Assembly (NCBI RefSeq): GCF_001418205.1
Contig: NZ_LIQF01000001.1
Location: 152,853-216,852 of the forward strand
Length of the DNA stretch: 64,000 nt
Direction of reading: 5' to 3'
Source of the DNA: Marinomonas fungiae
Lineage (GTDB): Bacteria; Pseudomonadota; Gammaproteobacteria; Pseudomonadales; Marinomonadaceae
Shown here: positions 16,801 to 24,870 of the stretch, piece by piece
Numbering within the stretch: the stretch's first letter is position 1
Layout of the letters: each line of letters begins with the position of its first letter
The notes under the pieces: generated by a model
The model's input: only the letters and a program-made list of their open reading frames with translations
What the model was told of the DNA's origin: nothing
Database searches by the model: none
Program-made: the position numbers and the translations under genes

Positions 16801-19800
16801 TTTACCTATTCTATACAAGACGCTGCGGGGGTCTCTAGCAGCGCGACGTTAACTATTCAAATCGTGGGCTATAGTGGTTTTACGGCAACCAATGACAGTC
16901 TTACCGTTACTGAAGACACCACTTCCGATACCTTAAACGTCTTAGTCAATGACACCAATGACACATCGGTGTCTCAATTCACTTGGAATGGTGAAACCAA
17001 AAACGCTGGGGAAACCATTACGATGGCTGGTGTTGGCTCATTGTCCATTGCAAGTACTGGGGTGGTTAGCTTTACTCCTGCTAGCAATTACTCAGGTACA
17101 GTGCCATCAGCTACGTATGTCGCAAAAGATGGCAGCCTCAATTTAGCCAGCGCGACACTTGCGATCACTATTACAGCGGTGAATGATCTACCAACAGCCA
17201 GTGATGACAGTGTTACCACCACAAAAAATACCGCGATTCTGCTAGCCCAATCGGACTTTGGTCTTTATCAAGATGTGGAGTCGAACACCTTCGACCATAT
17301 TCTGATAGAAACTGTGCCAACCAAGGGCACGTTGGAGTATCTCGATAACGACAATTGGACAACGGTGACAGCAGGGACAAGGCTGAGTTTAACCTTACTG
17401 CAAAACAGTGGCGTACGTTATACACCGCCAGCCAATGAATCTGGCAACGGATTGGCCACGTTGCAATTCAAAGTAAATGACGGCAGTGACTACTCGGCTA
17501 ACAGTTATACCTTAACCTTCAACGTGACCGACGTGAATGTGCCGCCTGTGAACACGCTGGCCAGTTCATTCAGTTTAAATAGCTATGACACCTTGGAGCT
17601 TACATCTATTTCGGTCAACGATGCCGATGGCAACCTCTCATCAGTGGAACTGTCCGTTAGTTACGGTAGCCTTTCAGCTACCATTAGCGGTGCAGGCAGT
17701 ATATCGAATAACGGTTCGCAAACGCTGACCCTGCAAGGCACGCAAGCTGAGATCAACAGCATGCTGGCATCGTTGATCTATACCCCAAGCTCTGACTATC
17801 GCGCTCAAGATGTACTGGTTATGACATCCACTGATAGCAGTGGTGCGCAGGATATTGATACCAGCACCCTCTCCATTAACGCGGACAATCGTGACTTAAG
17901 CGTGACGGGCTCTATCGTTAACGAGGCTTCACCTTATGTTTTATTTAAAGTCGATGGAGCGGCTGGTCAGTGGCTCACACTTTCGTTAAATGAAACCACC
18001 AATGCATCTGGTAATGCCACATTAGGGACGGATTTGTCCTTCGCTATGTCTTACTTCAATGGCACGTCTTGGCAGCAATATACCGGTCAAGCGGTGCAGA
18101 TTCCAAATGGCAGCACGGAGCTACTGGTGCGCGCCAATGTATTTAACGACAGCGTATTTGAAAGCACAGAAGGCAGTTTTGAAACGGTGGCTCTTGTGGC
18201 AACCAATCAAGCAGGCACAGCGGCATCCGGCACCAGTCAAATTCTCGATAATGGTCAAGGCGATATATTCCTTGAAAGCAACCAAAGTTTTACTACGAAT
18301 ACCTCTGCTGATTCTGGCTATCCAAGTTATTTAGACGACGATCGAACTATTTCAATTAACTCAGTTTCCGTGAACGAAGCGTCACCTTACGCCGTTTTAA
18401 CGGTGACTGGTGCAGCAGGGCAAGTGTTGGAACTGAGCTTGAATAATGGTACCGCGGCACAAGGTGACGACTTTGGAACGACACTGCAGTATTTTGATGG
18501 GGCCAATTGGCAGAATTATAACGGTACATCGGTCACCATGACGGACTCTACCCTTCTGCTAAGAACTGCAATTGTTAATGACTCGACATTTGAAGGCCAA
18601 GAAAGCTTTTCGGTTGGCGTACGTAAAATAGGTACGACAAGTTACCAATATGGCTTAGTCAATATTTATGACGATGGTACCGGTAGTCTATTTAATGAAA
18701 GCAACCAAAGTGGTACCGCGGATGGCAATGGTGCAGACGATGATCGCTCATTAAGCTTCAATGATATTAGTATCAATGAAGCATCCGACTTTGGTGTCTT
18801 TACGCTTTCCGGTGAGCGAGGTCAAACCGTCACTCTAGAACTGATTGAATCATCGGGCAATGGCTTTGCAAATATCGATGAAGCCCAAGTACTGAAAGTT
18901 TGGGATGGCCTAGATTGGGTTGATTACGACAATTCCGCGCTGCCAACATTTAATAATGATGGAAAAGTATTTGTTCGAGTAGATATTACGGCTGAACAAG
19001 ATTCGGTCTTTGAAAAATCTGAAACCTTCCAGCTAAAAGCAACCCTTGCAGATAACGACCCATCAACATCCGAAACTCTAGCGAATAAAACCGGCACCGC
19101 GACTATCACGGATCAAGGTGATGGTGTGATTTTTCATGGCAGCTTTACAAATGGTGCGCCTAATACATCCAGCACCAATTTAGACGATGACCGCCCTACT
19201 TTCACTGTCGCTGATATCTCGGTGAACGAAAGTGCCGGTACCGCAGTATTTACTATTACCAAAACTGGCTCGACTGAATTTGCTTCTCAAGTGACGGTCA
19301 GCAGCCAAAACGACAGCGCTTTAAGCGGCAGTGACTACACGGCCCTGACAAACCAAGTCGTCAGTTTCACAAAAGACGAAACCAGTAAGCAAATCAGTAT
19401 CACGATTAACGATGACAGCGATGTAGAAACTAGCGAAACCTTTAAGCTGATTCTGTCTAATGCGGTTGATGCGACGATTAGCGACGCAGAAGGTGTATCC
19501 ACTATCGTGGACAATGATTCAGCGTCAAGCGACACAGATGCCCCTGCCATCACAGCAAATCAGAGCTTTAGTTACGCTGAGAATCAAAGTGTTGGCTATG
19601 TCATTGGTACCGTACTAGCTACCGATAATACGGCCGTCACAAGCTTTAGTATTACCTCAGGCAATACTGACGGTTACTTCGCCATCAACAACAGTGGCAA
19701 CATTACCTTAACTACAGCAGGTGCCGCGGCGTTGGCGGCATCAAACGATTATGAAACCGGTGTCAACCAATTTACGCTGACCATCGAAGCACAAGATGCG

Positions 19801-22164
19801 GCAGGGAATAAAGCTTCTCAAACCGTGACTTTAAACGTTACCGATGTGGATGATGCGATCCCAGCGATTAATACCAATCAGAAGTTCAGTTACAGCGAGA
19901 ACCAAACCAGCAATATCGTTATTGGTACCGTAACCACAGTTAACTCAAGCAAAGTCACTGGATTCAGTATTACCTCAGGCAATGACGCAGGCTATTTTGC
20001 TATTGATAGTGACGGCAAAATCACCTTGACCAATACAGGACTGGGAGCCGTTGCCGCCAATGACTTTGAGCTTACACCGAATAGCTTCGTATTGAATGTT
20101 CAAGCCAATTATGCCGGTGGTAGCACAACCGAAAGCATAACCATCGACGTTACTGATCTAGACGAGCAAGCTCCTACGATCACAGCAAATCAGAGCTTTA
20201 GTTACGCTGAAAATCAAAGTGTTGGCTATGTCATTGGTACCGTGCAAGCCAGCGACAATACAGCCGTCACAAGCTTTAGCATTACCTCAGGCAATCCTGA
20301 CGGTTATTTCGCCATTGACAACAACGGTCAAATCACACTGACAGCCACAGGTGCCGCAGCCTTGGCGGCCTCGAACGATTACGAAACAGGAGATAACCAG
20401 TTTACCCTGACGGTTGAAGCGCAGGATGCTTCGGGCAATCAAGACTCGCAAACAGTTACTCTCAACGTAACCGATGTAGACGATGCGATCCCAGCTATCA
20501 ATGCTAACCAAACATTCAGCTACAGCGAAAACCAAACCACTAATAAAGTCATTGGCACAGTAAGTACCGTTAACTCCGCAAACGTGACGGGCTTTAGTAT
20601 TACCTCTGGCAATGATGCGGGGTATTTTGACATTGATAGTGACGGCAAAATTACCTTGACCAATATAGGCCTTGGGGCGGTCGCGGCCAATGACTTTGAG
20701 CTTACGCCGAATAGCTTCATCTTAAATGTTCAAGCCAATTATGCCGGTGGCAACACCAGTGAAAGCGTGACCATTAACGTAACTGATTTAGACGATCAAG
20801 CTCCTACGATCACAGCGAACCAGAGCTTTAGTTACGCTGAAAATCAAAGCACTGGCTATGTCATCGGTACGGTGCAAGCCAGCGACAATACAGCCGTCAC
20901 AAGCTTTAGCATTACCTCAGGCAATCCTGACGGTTATTTCGCCATTGATAACAACGGTCAAATCACACTGACAGCCACAGGTGCTGCAGCCTTGACGGCT
21001 TCGAACGATTACGAAACGGGGGCTAACCAATTCACTCTGACGGTTGAAGCGCAAGACGCTGCGGGCAATCAATCGCCGCAATCAATTACGATTCAGGTTT
21101 CTGATTTACCTGAAGATCCTGTTTTACCAGAAGAGCCTGTTGTCCCTGAAGAGCCCGTTGTCCCTGAAGAGCCCGTTGTCCCTGAAGAGCCTGTTGTACC
21201 TGAAGAACCGGTTGTACCAGAAGAGCCTGTTGTACCTGAAGAGCCTGTTGAACCAGAAGAACCTATCGCTCCAGAAATCATTACAAATCAAGTATTTGAA
21301 TTCTCTGATCCGGTAGAGGAAGGCACTGTTATTGCGACTGTAGAGGTTGTGACCACAACGAGCATTAGTTCTTTTGAAATAGACAGCGACAACAATTACT
21401 TCGTAATAAATGACGACGGTGAAATTAGTATTACTGAAGAAGGTGTTACTGCATTAGTTCAAGGCGATATCAACATCACATTGATCATTCGAGCGATAGA
21501 TGAAACGGGAAACTGGTCAGAACCCGCAGTAATTTTCATTAAAATTTATAGTTTTAGACCAACCGCTACGCCTATAAATGTGCCTTTAACTTCTCCACTA
21601 TCTGAAGCAGTTGAACCTAATCAGTTTGTACTCGACACCATAGCAGACTTCGCAGCACTAAGATCCAACCTAAATGACTTGGGTAATGTTCCAGTTGGAA
21701 ACCAATTTATCGGAGCGGATATAAACGCCTTCGTGTTAAAAGCTGTCAACAGCTTTGCTCCTGAATTAAAAGAGCTAAGGCTTGAAAGCAATAGCAAAGA
21801 TGCTGCGCTGGATCGATCCGATGTAATTCTGGGCACATCAATTGGCGAACCATCCACAGATTGGCAGCCAATTGAATTCAAGGTGCTACCCGATCAAAGC
21901 AATTCAGAGGAGCTAAATTGGCAAGATGAATACGATCCAAACTCCGTTAACGAGAATGCTGAGTCAAGCAGCGACACAACTGAAGATGATGGGCCAAAAG
22001 ATACAGAAGCACTCACTATGCGCAGCTTCCAAAATCAGTTAGATGAGGCCTATACCGTTATGGCCTCGGGCTTAGAAATCTCGGCTATGATAGATGATGT
22101 TTCTCTTGATGATGCTTTTTTTCAACAACTGACTAGCACTTCAGAAGCTGAAACAGCGTCCTAG
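13852..22164 (+). CDS. Giant LEPR/MFDGA-motif surface or secreted repeat protein
   Basis: About 2770 residues. The ATG at 13852 is chosen because AGGA lies 9 bp upstream; it directly abuts an alternative ATG at 13843. Order: N-terminal LSRLEPRLMFDGAAL motif (about 18-32) without a Sec signal peptide; a region with EEFGHAID (168-175) resembling a metallopeptidase helix; Ig-like/VCBS-type repeats with NxxGNVLxND motifs (about 385-1345); Calx-beta-like repeats (about 1350-1895); five cadherin-like repeats (about 1900-2420); nine PEEPVV-type units; a further Ig-like unit; and a unique acidic C-terminus. I saw no RTX nonapeptides and noticed no cysteine. It is probably an adhesin exported by the five genes downstream. 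Function is inferred. Confidence 0.85.
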   Translation: MAKNLPTYPKRAATLSRLEPRLMFDGAALVDAQHAVEQDNHDSIQTLENNFYAPPAKLFATDQQNDALNSAINLASTTIQDYLDHASVQELSQFFDSGNLASDSTDTLATLIKQSLSDGSLSTSISLVSYQTLGLNVAAYDAQSNTIYMNEAWLGVLDTDSVAGVLIEEFGHAIDQHLSDNDSSGDEGYLFAIAAQNQNISDALRSQAKLENDHGTIIIDGTIRQVEFANFNFGNAYAVDTTQGNLAEKEQNSIDFIGTSLNIANIDDKTGNNQFSGNDVVVELTIDGTTYYGWISRPIKTQGIVRGFYFWYDTNFSDLNSATADGNTDGDRNANDNQGFVLVVDQGYFDGIIGNGATSASYNVSSSSDRVDSAVNSLLVPNSGPNLTPDSLTVNEDSSNNTGNVLANDSDPDNDTLTVTGFSITGQNGPFTLGAAYNISGVGSFTLNSDGSYSFTPDADYSGNVPLITYTAQDPSGNSASSSLSIRVTEVNDAPSSSNDAVTLYQDTSVFLTVADFGSYSDPESDPLASVKITSLPTQGTLEYFNGSAWQSVSLNQEFTAIQLQSRWLRFTPDSNESGSNYTSLGFAVSDGQDESASNYTLTFKVLAQDAPPSLTSDTGTTAIESGYQVTGTNISGNVLSNDTGLSLAISSIESQDAGTQSNVSNSASIAGLYGSLTINSDGSYNYTVDNSQTDVQGLLTSSNTLSETFYYQVTDSNNKTATSTLTVSISGTNDAPTAVNDFNFIQASSSATNNSYGTATGNVLSNDIDVDQGDTLTVQGLAGGSATGTTESNTVLQFTQPGNNVKADYYVFLDNNGSAGTALLDKNNTQIQIRSITTVNDITNIELSGQVSNAVLADGTTLYFASKADGSASGGTSTITTSTTVAATTITVTGQTGSISAGMTVSGDGIPSGTTVDSYDANTGAMTLNQAVSLSNTALTFSAPANTAITGQYGTLTLQANGSYTYELTNGSLPANAVSNDIFTYSIQDAAGVSSSATLTIQIVGYSGFTATNDSLTVTEDTTSDTLNVLVNDTNDTSVSQFTWNGETKNAGETITMAGVGSLSIASTGVVSFTPASNYSGTVPSATYVAKDGSLNLASATLAITITAVNDLPTASDDSVTTTKNTAILLAQSDFGLYQDVESNTFDHILIETVPTKGTLEYLDNDNWTTVTAGTRLSLTLLQNSGVRYTPPANESGNGLATLQFKVNDGSDYSANSYTLTFNVTDVNVPPVNTLASSFSLNSYDTLELTSISVNDADGNLSSVELSVSYGSLSATISGAGSISNNGSQTLTLQGTQAEINSMLASLIYTPSSDYRAQDVLVMTSTDSSGAQDIDTSTLSINADNRDLSVTGSIVNEASPYVLFKVDGAAGQWLTLSLNETTNASGNATLGTDLSFAMSYFNGTSWQQYTGQAVQIPNGSTELLVRANVFNDSVFESTEGSFETVALVATNQAGTAASGTSQILDNGQGDIFLESNQSFTTNTSADSGYPSYLDDDRTISINSVSVNEASPYAVLTVTGAAGQVLELSLNNGTAAQGDDFGTTLQYFDGANWQNYNGTSVTMTDSTLLLRTAIVNDSTFEGQESFSVGVRKIGTTSYQYGLVNIYDDGTGSLFNESNQSGTADGNGADDDRSLSFNDISINEASDFGVFTLSGERGQTVTLELIESSGNGFANIDEAQVLKVWDGLDWVDYDNSALPTFNNDGKVFVRVDITAEQDSVFEKSETFQLKATLADNDPSTSETLANKTGTATITDQGDGVIFHGSFTNGAPNTSSTNLDDDRPTFTVADISVNESAGTAVFTITKTGSTEFASQVTVSSQNDSALSGSDYTALTNQVVSFTKDETSKQISITINDDSDVETSETFKLILSNAVDATISDAEGVSTIVDNDSASSDTDAPAITANQSFSYAENQSVGYVIGTVLATDNTAVTSFSITSGNTDGYFAINNSGNITLTTAGAAALAASNDYETGVNQFTLTIEAQDAAGNKASQTVTLNVTDVDDAIPAINTNQKFSYSENQTSNIVIGTVTTVNSSKVTGFSITSGNDAGYFAIDSDGKITLTNTGLGAVAANDFELTPNSFVLNVQANYAGGSTTESITIDVTDLDEQAPTITANQSFSYAENQSVGYVIGTVQASDNTAVTSFSITSGNPDGYFAIDNNGQITLTATGAAALAASNDYETGDNQFTLTVEAQDASGNQDSQTVTLNVTDVDDAIPAINANQTFSYSENQTTNKVIGTVSTVNSANVTGFSITSGNDAGYFDIDSDGKITLTNIGLGAVAANDFELTPNSFILNVQANYAGGNTSESVTINVTDLDDQAPTITANQSFSYAENQSTGYVIGTVQASDNTAVTSFSITSGNPDGYFAIDNNGQITLTATGAAALTASNDYETGANQFTLTVEAQDAAGNQSPQSITIQVSDLPEDPVLPEEPVVPEEPVVPEEPVVPEEPVVPEEPVVPEEPVVPEEPVEPEEPIAPEIITNQVFEFSDPVEEGTVIATVEVVTTTSISSFEIDSDNNYFVINDDGEISITEEGVTALVQGDINITLIIRAIDETGNWSEPAVIFIKIYSFRPTATPINVPLTSPLSEAVEPNQFVLDTIADFAALRSNLNDLGNVPVGNQFIGADINAFVLKAVNSFAPELKELRLESNSKDAALDRSDVILGTSIGEPSTDWQPIEFKVLPDQSNSEELNWQDEYDPNSVNENAESSSDTTEDDGPKDTEALTMRSFQNQLDEAYTVMASGLEISAMIDDVSLDDAFFQQLTSTSEAETAS
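19551..21105 (+). repeat. 630-bp higher-order repeat coding cadherin-like domains (A-B-A-B-A)
   Basis: The segment beginning CACAGCAAATCAGAGCTTTA recurs at 19551, 20181 and, with two changes, 20811, exactly 630 bp apart. Each 630-bp unit encodes two alternating domain types: A (ANQSFSYAENQS) and B (NQxFSYSENQT). Copies 2 and 3 of A share long identical DNA stretches (for example around 20270-20340 and 20900-20970), so the last duplication is recent or the copies are being homogenised. Confidence 0.9.
21109..21270 (+). repeat. Nine 18-bp units encoding PEEPVV-type stalk
   Basis: An in-frame 18-bp tandem repeat encodes PEDPVL, six PEEPVV, PEEPVE and PEEPIA. It gives a stiff, acidic, proline-rich linker between the cadherin-like array and the C-terminal domain. 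The length can change without loss of frame. Confidence 0.9.
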
Positions 22165-22198
22165 TAATTAGTACTAATCACTTTAATAAAGGCTAAAT

Positions 22199-24127
22199 AT
22201 GTCTCGACTTCACATGTTAACCAAGACCTTGATACTAGTGCCTCTGACGCTGATGGTCGTGGCCTGTTCTGTTTCACCAAAACAAATGACAGACAACGAC
22301 ATAAAAGAACGCGTCAGTCATGACCAAATGAAACTCTATGTAGAGCAAGAACTCATTTTTAAACCCATTTCTTTCAATGAGGCCGTCGCGCGAGCGCTTA
22401 AATACAATCTTGATTATCGTCTTAAGATGATGGAGAGCGCACTCAGTGCCGGTATCTTAGACATGGCGACTTACGATACTCTGCCACGGTTAATGGCATC
22501 AGCAGGTTACTCATCACGTAGTAATTACTCAGCCACCAACAGTATGAACATCGAAAATGGCATCATTTCACCCGCCTTTTCCACATCAGATGATAAAAGC
22601 CATACGACCGGATCTCTACAGTTTACCTGGAACGCTCTAGACTTTGGCATGAGCTATTATCGTGCTCACCAACGTGCGGATGAATTTTTGGTCTCCGAAG
22701 AACGCCGTAAACGAGTGGCACAAAATATTCTAATGGATGTTCGATCAGCCTATTGGCGAGCCGTGGGGGCACAACGTTTGCTGCGTAAAGCGAATGATCT
22801 TAACACTCGCGTACATCGTGCGCTTCTGCTGTCTCGTGAAGCGGAAACACAAGGACTGATGCCGCCACGAGAAGCACTAACCTATCAGCGACTGTTATTG
22901 GACTCGGTGGCTTTGATTGCTGCGCGCCGACAAGAGCTGTCCTTCGCCAAGCGTGAATTGGCCGCACTCCTAAACATTACACCAGGTACTGATTTTAGTG
23001 TCGTAGAACAACAAGAAACCAGTCTTATGCCCGTTCCTTACAATGTGTCAGAACTTGAAGAGTTCGCCATTAGCAACCGACCTGAATTAAAAGAAGAAGA
23101 CTATCGACGACGTATTACCGCCTTTGAAGCGAAGCGTAATTTCGCCTCACTGTTGCCAGGAATCAGTTTTAATACAGGCATTAACTATGACTCCAACTCT
23201 TTCAATTACAATGAGTCTTGGGTCGATACGGGCGTTCAACTAAGCTATAACCTACTTTCGCCACTTTCTATCCCAGCTATTAGAGGCGCAGGGAAAGCCC
23301 GTGCAATGAATGATGAGGCACGCCGTTTATCATTGACTATGGCGGTGATCACGCAGGTACGTCTGTCTATTGAGCAGTATCGCCTGTCTCTTAATAAGCT
23401 TGAAATAGCTCGCCAATCAAACTTAGTGGATCAACGTCTCGGCGCCTACGCCCAAGCCGCAGCCAACAATCAATCGGACACTGAGCTTGAATTAATTCGT
23501 GTGCAGACACGTGCTCTAAACTCTGAATTTGAGCGATATGCAGCGTATGCTGAAGCTCAAGCCGCCTTTGGCCGAGTGTATAACTCGCTCGGTTTAGAGG
23601 TCGTGCCTGAAGGCTTCGAAAGCTTATCCATCAGCGAACTAGCAAGCCAAGTTGAAAGTCACACTCGTGCAGTGCAAGAAGATGTATTTGCGGTTAAAAC
23701 CATGACAGCTTTACAATCGAGACCCATCGAGTTGCGCGTCCAACTGCCACAAGCTCAGCAATCACTAAGCAACTTACATGCTGTCCAAGCTCGTGTTATT
23801 GAAGCACTAATGCGCAATGGCATCTCTGTTAGCAAAGCCAATCAACCATTACAGCTAGATCAAGAACGCCCTCTACTTGTTGTCTCACTTGAGACGGATA
23901 ACGCTAGCAATTCTAAGTGGTCTCTGGAAATGATTGATACTATGGGCAAGCAAATTGGCTACCAGCAATATCTGCAACAGATCACGGGGACCTACTCAAT
24001 TGCACAGATGTTAGGCGAATCCGAAGCTGCTGTATTGGCCAACATACCTTCTATACAACAATGGCTAGAAGCTCAATCTTGGTCGTTAAATGCCAGCCAT
24101 ATAACTCAAGCAGGCAGTAACCTATGA
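22199..24127 (+). CDS. TolC-family outer membrane lipoprotein with long C-terminal extension
   Basis: 642 residues, against roughly 450 for typical TolC or NodT proteins. The signal peptide ends in lipobox VVAC (Cys23). Residues about 55-480 are the outer membrane efflux protein region: FNEAVARALKYNLDYR, a long coiled-coil half (DVRSAYWRAVGAQRLLRKANDL) and a second half (TQVRLSIEQYRLSLNKLEIARQSNLV). About 150 extra residues follow (490-642) that I do not recognise. It would form the outer membrane and periplasmic duct. It starts 34 bp after the giant gene and overlaps the adaptor gene by 4 bp, so it is very likely the export channel of this operon. Confidence 0.88.
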   Translation: MSRLHMLTKTLILVPLTLMVVACSVSPKQMTDNDIKERVSHDQMKLYVEQELIFKPISFNEAVARALKYNLDYRLKMMESALSAGILDMATYDTLPRLMASAGYSSRSNYSATNSMNIENGIISPAFSTSDDKSHTTGSLQFTWNALDFGMSYYRAHQRADEFLVSEERRKRVAQNILMDVRSAYWRAVGAQRLLRKANDLNTRVHRALLLSREAETQGLMPPREALTYQRLLLDSVALIAARRQELSFAKRELAALLNITPGTDFSVVEQQETSLMPVPYNVSELEEFAISNRPELKEEDYRRRITAFEAKRNFASLLPGISFNTGINYDSNSFNYNESWVDTGVQLSYNLLSPLSIPAIRGAGKARAMNDEARRLSLTMAVITQVRLSIEQYRLSLNKLEIARQSNLVDQRLGAYAQAAANNQSDTELELIRVQTRALNSEFERYAAYAEAQAAFGRVYNSLGLEVVPEGFESLSISELASQVESHTRAVQEDVFAVKTMTALQSRPIELRVQLPQAQQSLSNLHAVQARVIEALMRNGISVSKANQPLQLDQERPLLVVSLETDNASNSKWSLEMIDTMGKQIGYQQYLQQITGTYSIAQMLGESEAAVLANIPSIQQWLEAQSWSLNASHITQAGSNL

Positions 24128-24870
24128 TTTCACTAAAGCAACTTACTATTATTTCTCTTATGGGTGCAAGTTGGTGCAGCGAAGCACAGGAAGCATTGTT
24201 GACTGACGTAAACGTGCGCGTTTTGCTTGAACCTAAGATTGAGACGCAATTAATGAGTCCGATAGTAGGCCAAGTTGTGAAGCTGAATGCTCAACTCGGA
24301 CAAGCCGTACGTCACAATGAAGAACTGATTCGCTTTAACTGCGATGAGCCACAAGCCAAACTCGCCATCGCTAAAGCAGAATTGGCTTCGGCTCAAATCA
24401 ACCTAGATGCCAAGCAGCGCCTTCAAAAACTTCAGCAAGCAGGAGATATCGAGGTCAAATTGGCCGCCAACGCGGTACAAGGAGCTAATGCCCAATTGAC
24501 GCTGGCACAAGCCCATGTTGAACAATGCTCTATCAAAGCTCCCTTTAATGGATTTATTGTCAGTATTCAGACTGCACCTTATCAAGGCGTTGTGCAATCA
24601 GATCCGTTGCTAGTACTGGTTTCTGACGAAAGTCCGAAAATACGCTTTAATGCACCAGCAAACTGGGTAGGCTGGCTAGCTAAAAAACAAGATTTCCAAG
24701 TTCAAGTGGATGAGCTTGGTGAAGTGTTCGATGCTCAAATTTCTGCGATCAATGCTCGCTTAGATCCTGTTAGCCAAACCCTTGAAGTTGAAGGCAGCTT
24801 TAAAAAACCGAGCCAAATGCTGCTTCCTGGCATGAGTGGCACAGCTAGCTTTTCTGGTCGCACACAATGA
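24124..24870 (+). CDS. Short periplasmic adaptor (HlyD/RND membrane-fusion family)
   Basis: 248 residues, at the short end for membrane-fusion proteins. An N-terminal signal-like segment (1-22) is followed by the split lipoyl half-motifs (MSPIVGQVVKLNAQLGQAVRHNEELIRF and CSIKAPFNGFIVSIQ) that flank a short alpha-helical hairpin (about 75-135), then a beta-barrel segment with LPGMSGTASF near the end. It would link the TolC-like duct to an inner membrane partner. It overlaps both neighbours by 4 bp (ATGA), indicating coupled translation. No RND pump or ABC gene is adjacent. Confidence 0.87.
   Translation: MISLKQLTIISLMGASWCSEAQEALLTDVNVRVLLEPKIETQLMSPIVGQVVKLNAQLGQAVRHNEELIRFNCDEPQAKLAIAKAELASAQINLDAKQRLQKLQQAGDIEVKLAANAVQGANAQLTLAQAHVEQCSIKAPFNGFIVSIQTAPYQGVVQSDPLLVLVSDESPKIRFNAPANWVGWLAKKQDFQVQVDELGEVFDAQISAINARLDPVSQTLEVEGSFKKPSQMLLPGMSGTASFSGRTQ

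Noticed and set aside
19551..21270. Regular repeats considered as a CRISPR array or phage-like tandem array
   Set aside because: Periods of 630 and 18 bp are both multiples of three, lie inside one long open frame and encode protein domains; no spacer structure.
21093..21281. Minus-strand frame of SGTTGS-type repeats
   Set aside because: It is the mirror of the in-frame PEEPVV repeat of the giant gene on the plus strand; no start signals.
13852..22164. Giant protein considered as a classical RTX type I secretion substrate
   Set aside because: I saw no GGxGxDxxx nonapeptide repeats and no typical type I C-terminal signal; the adjacent genes lack an ABC transporter.
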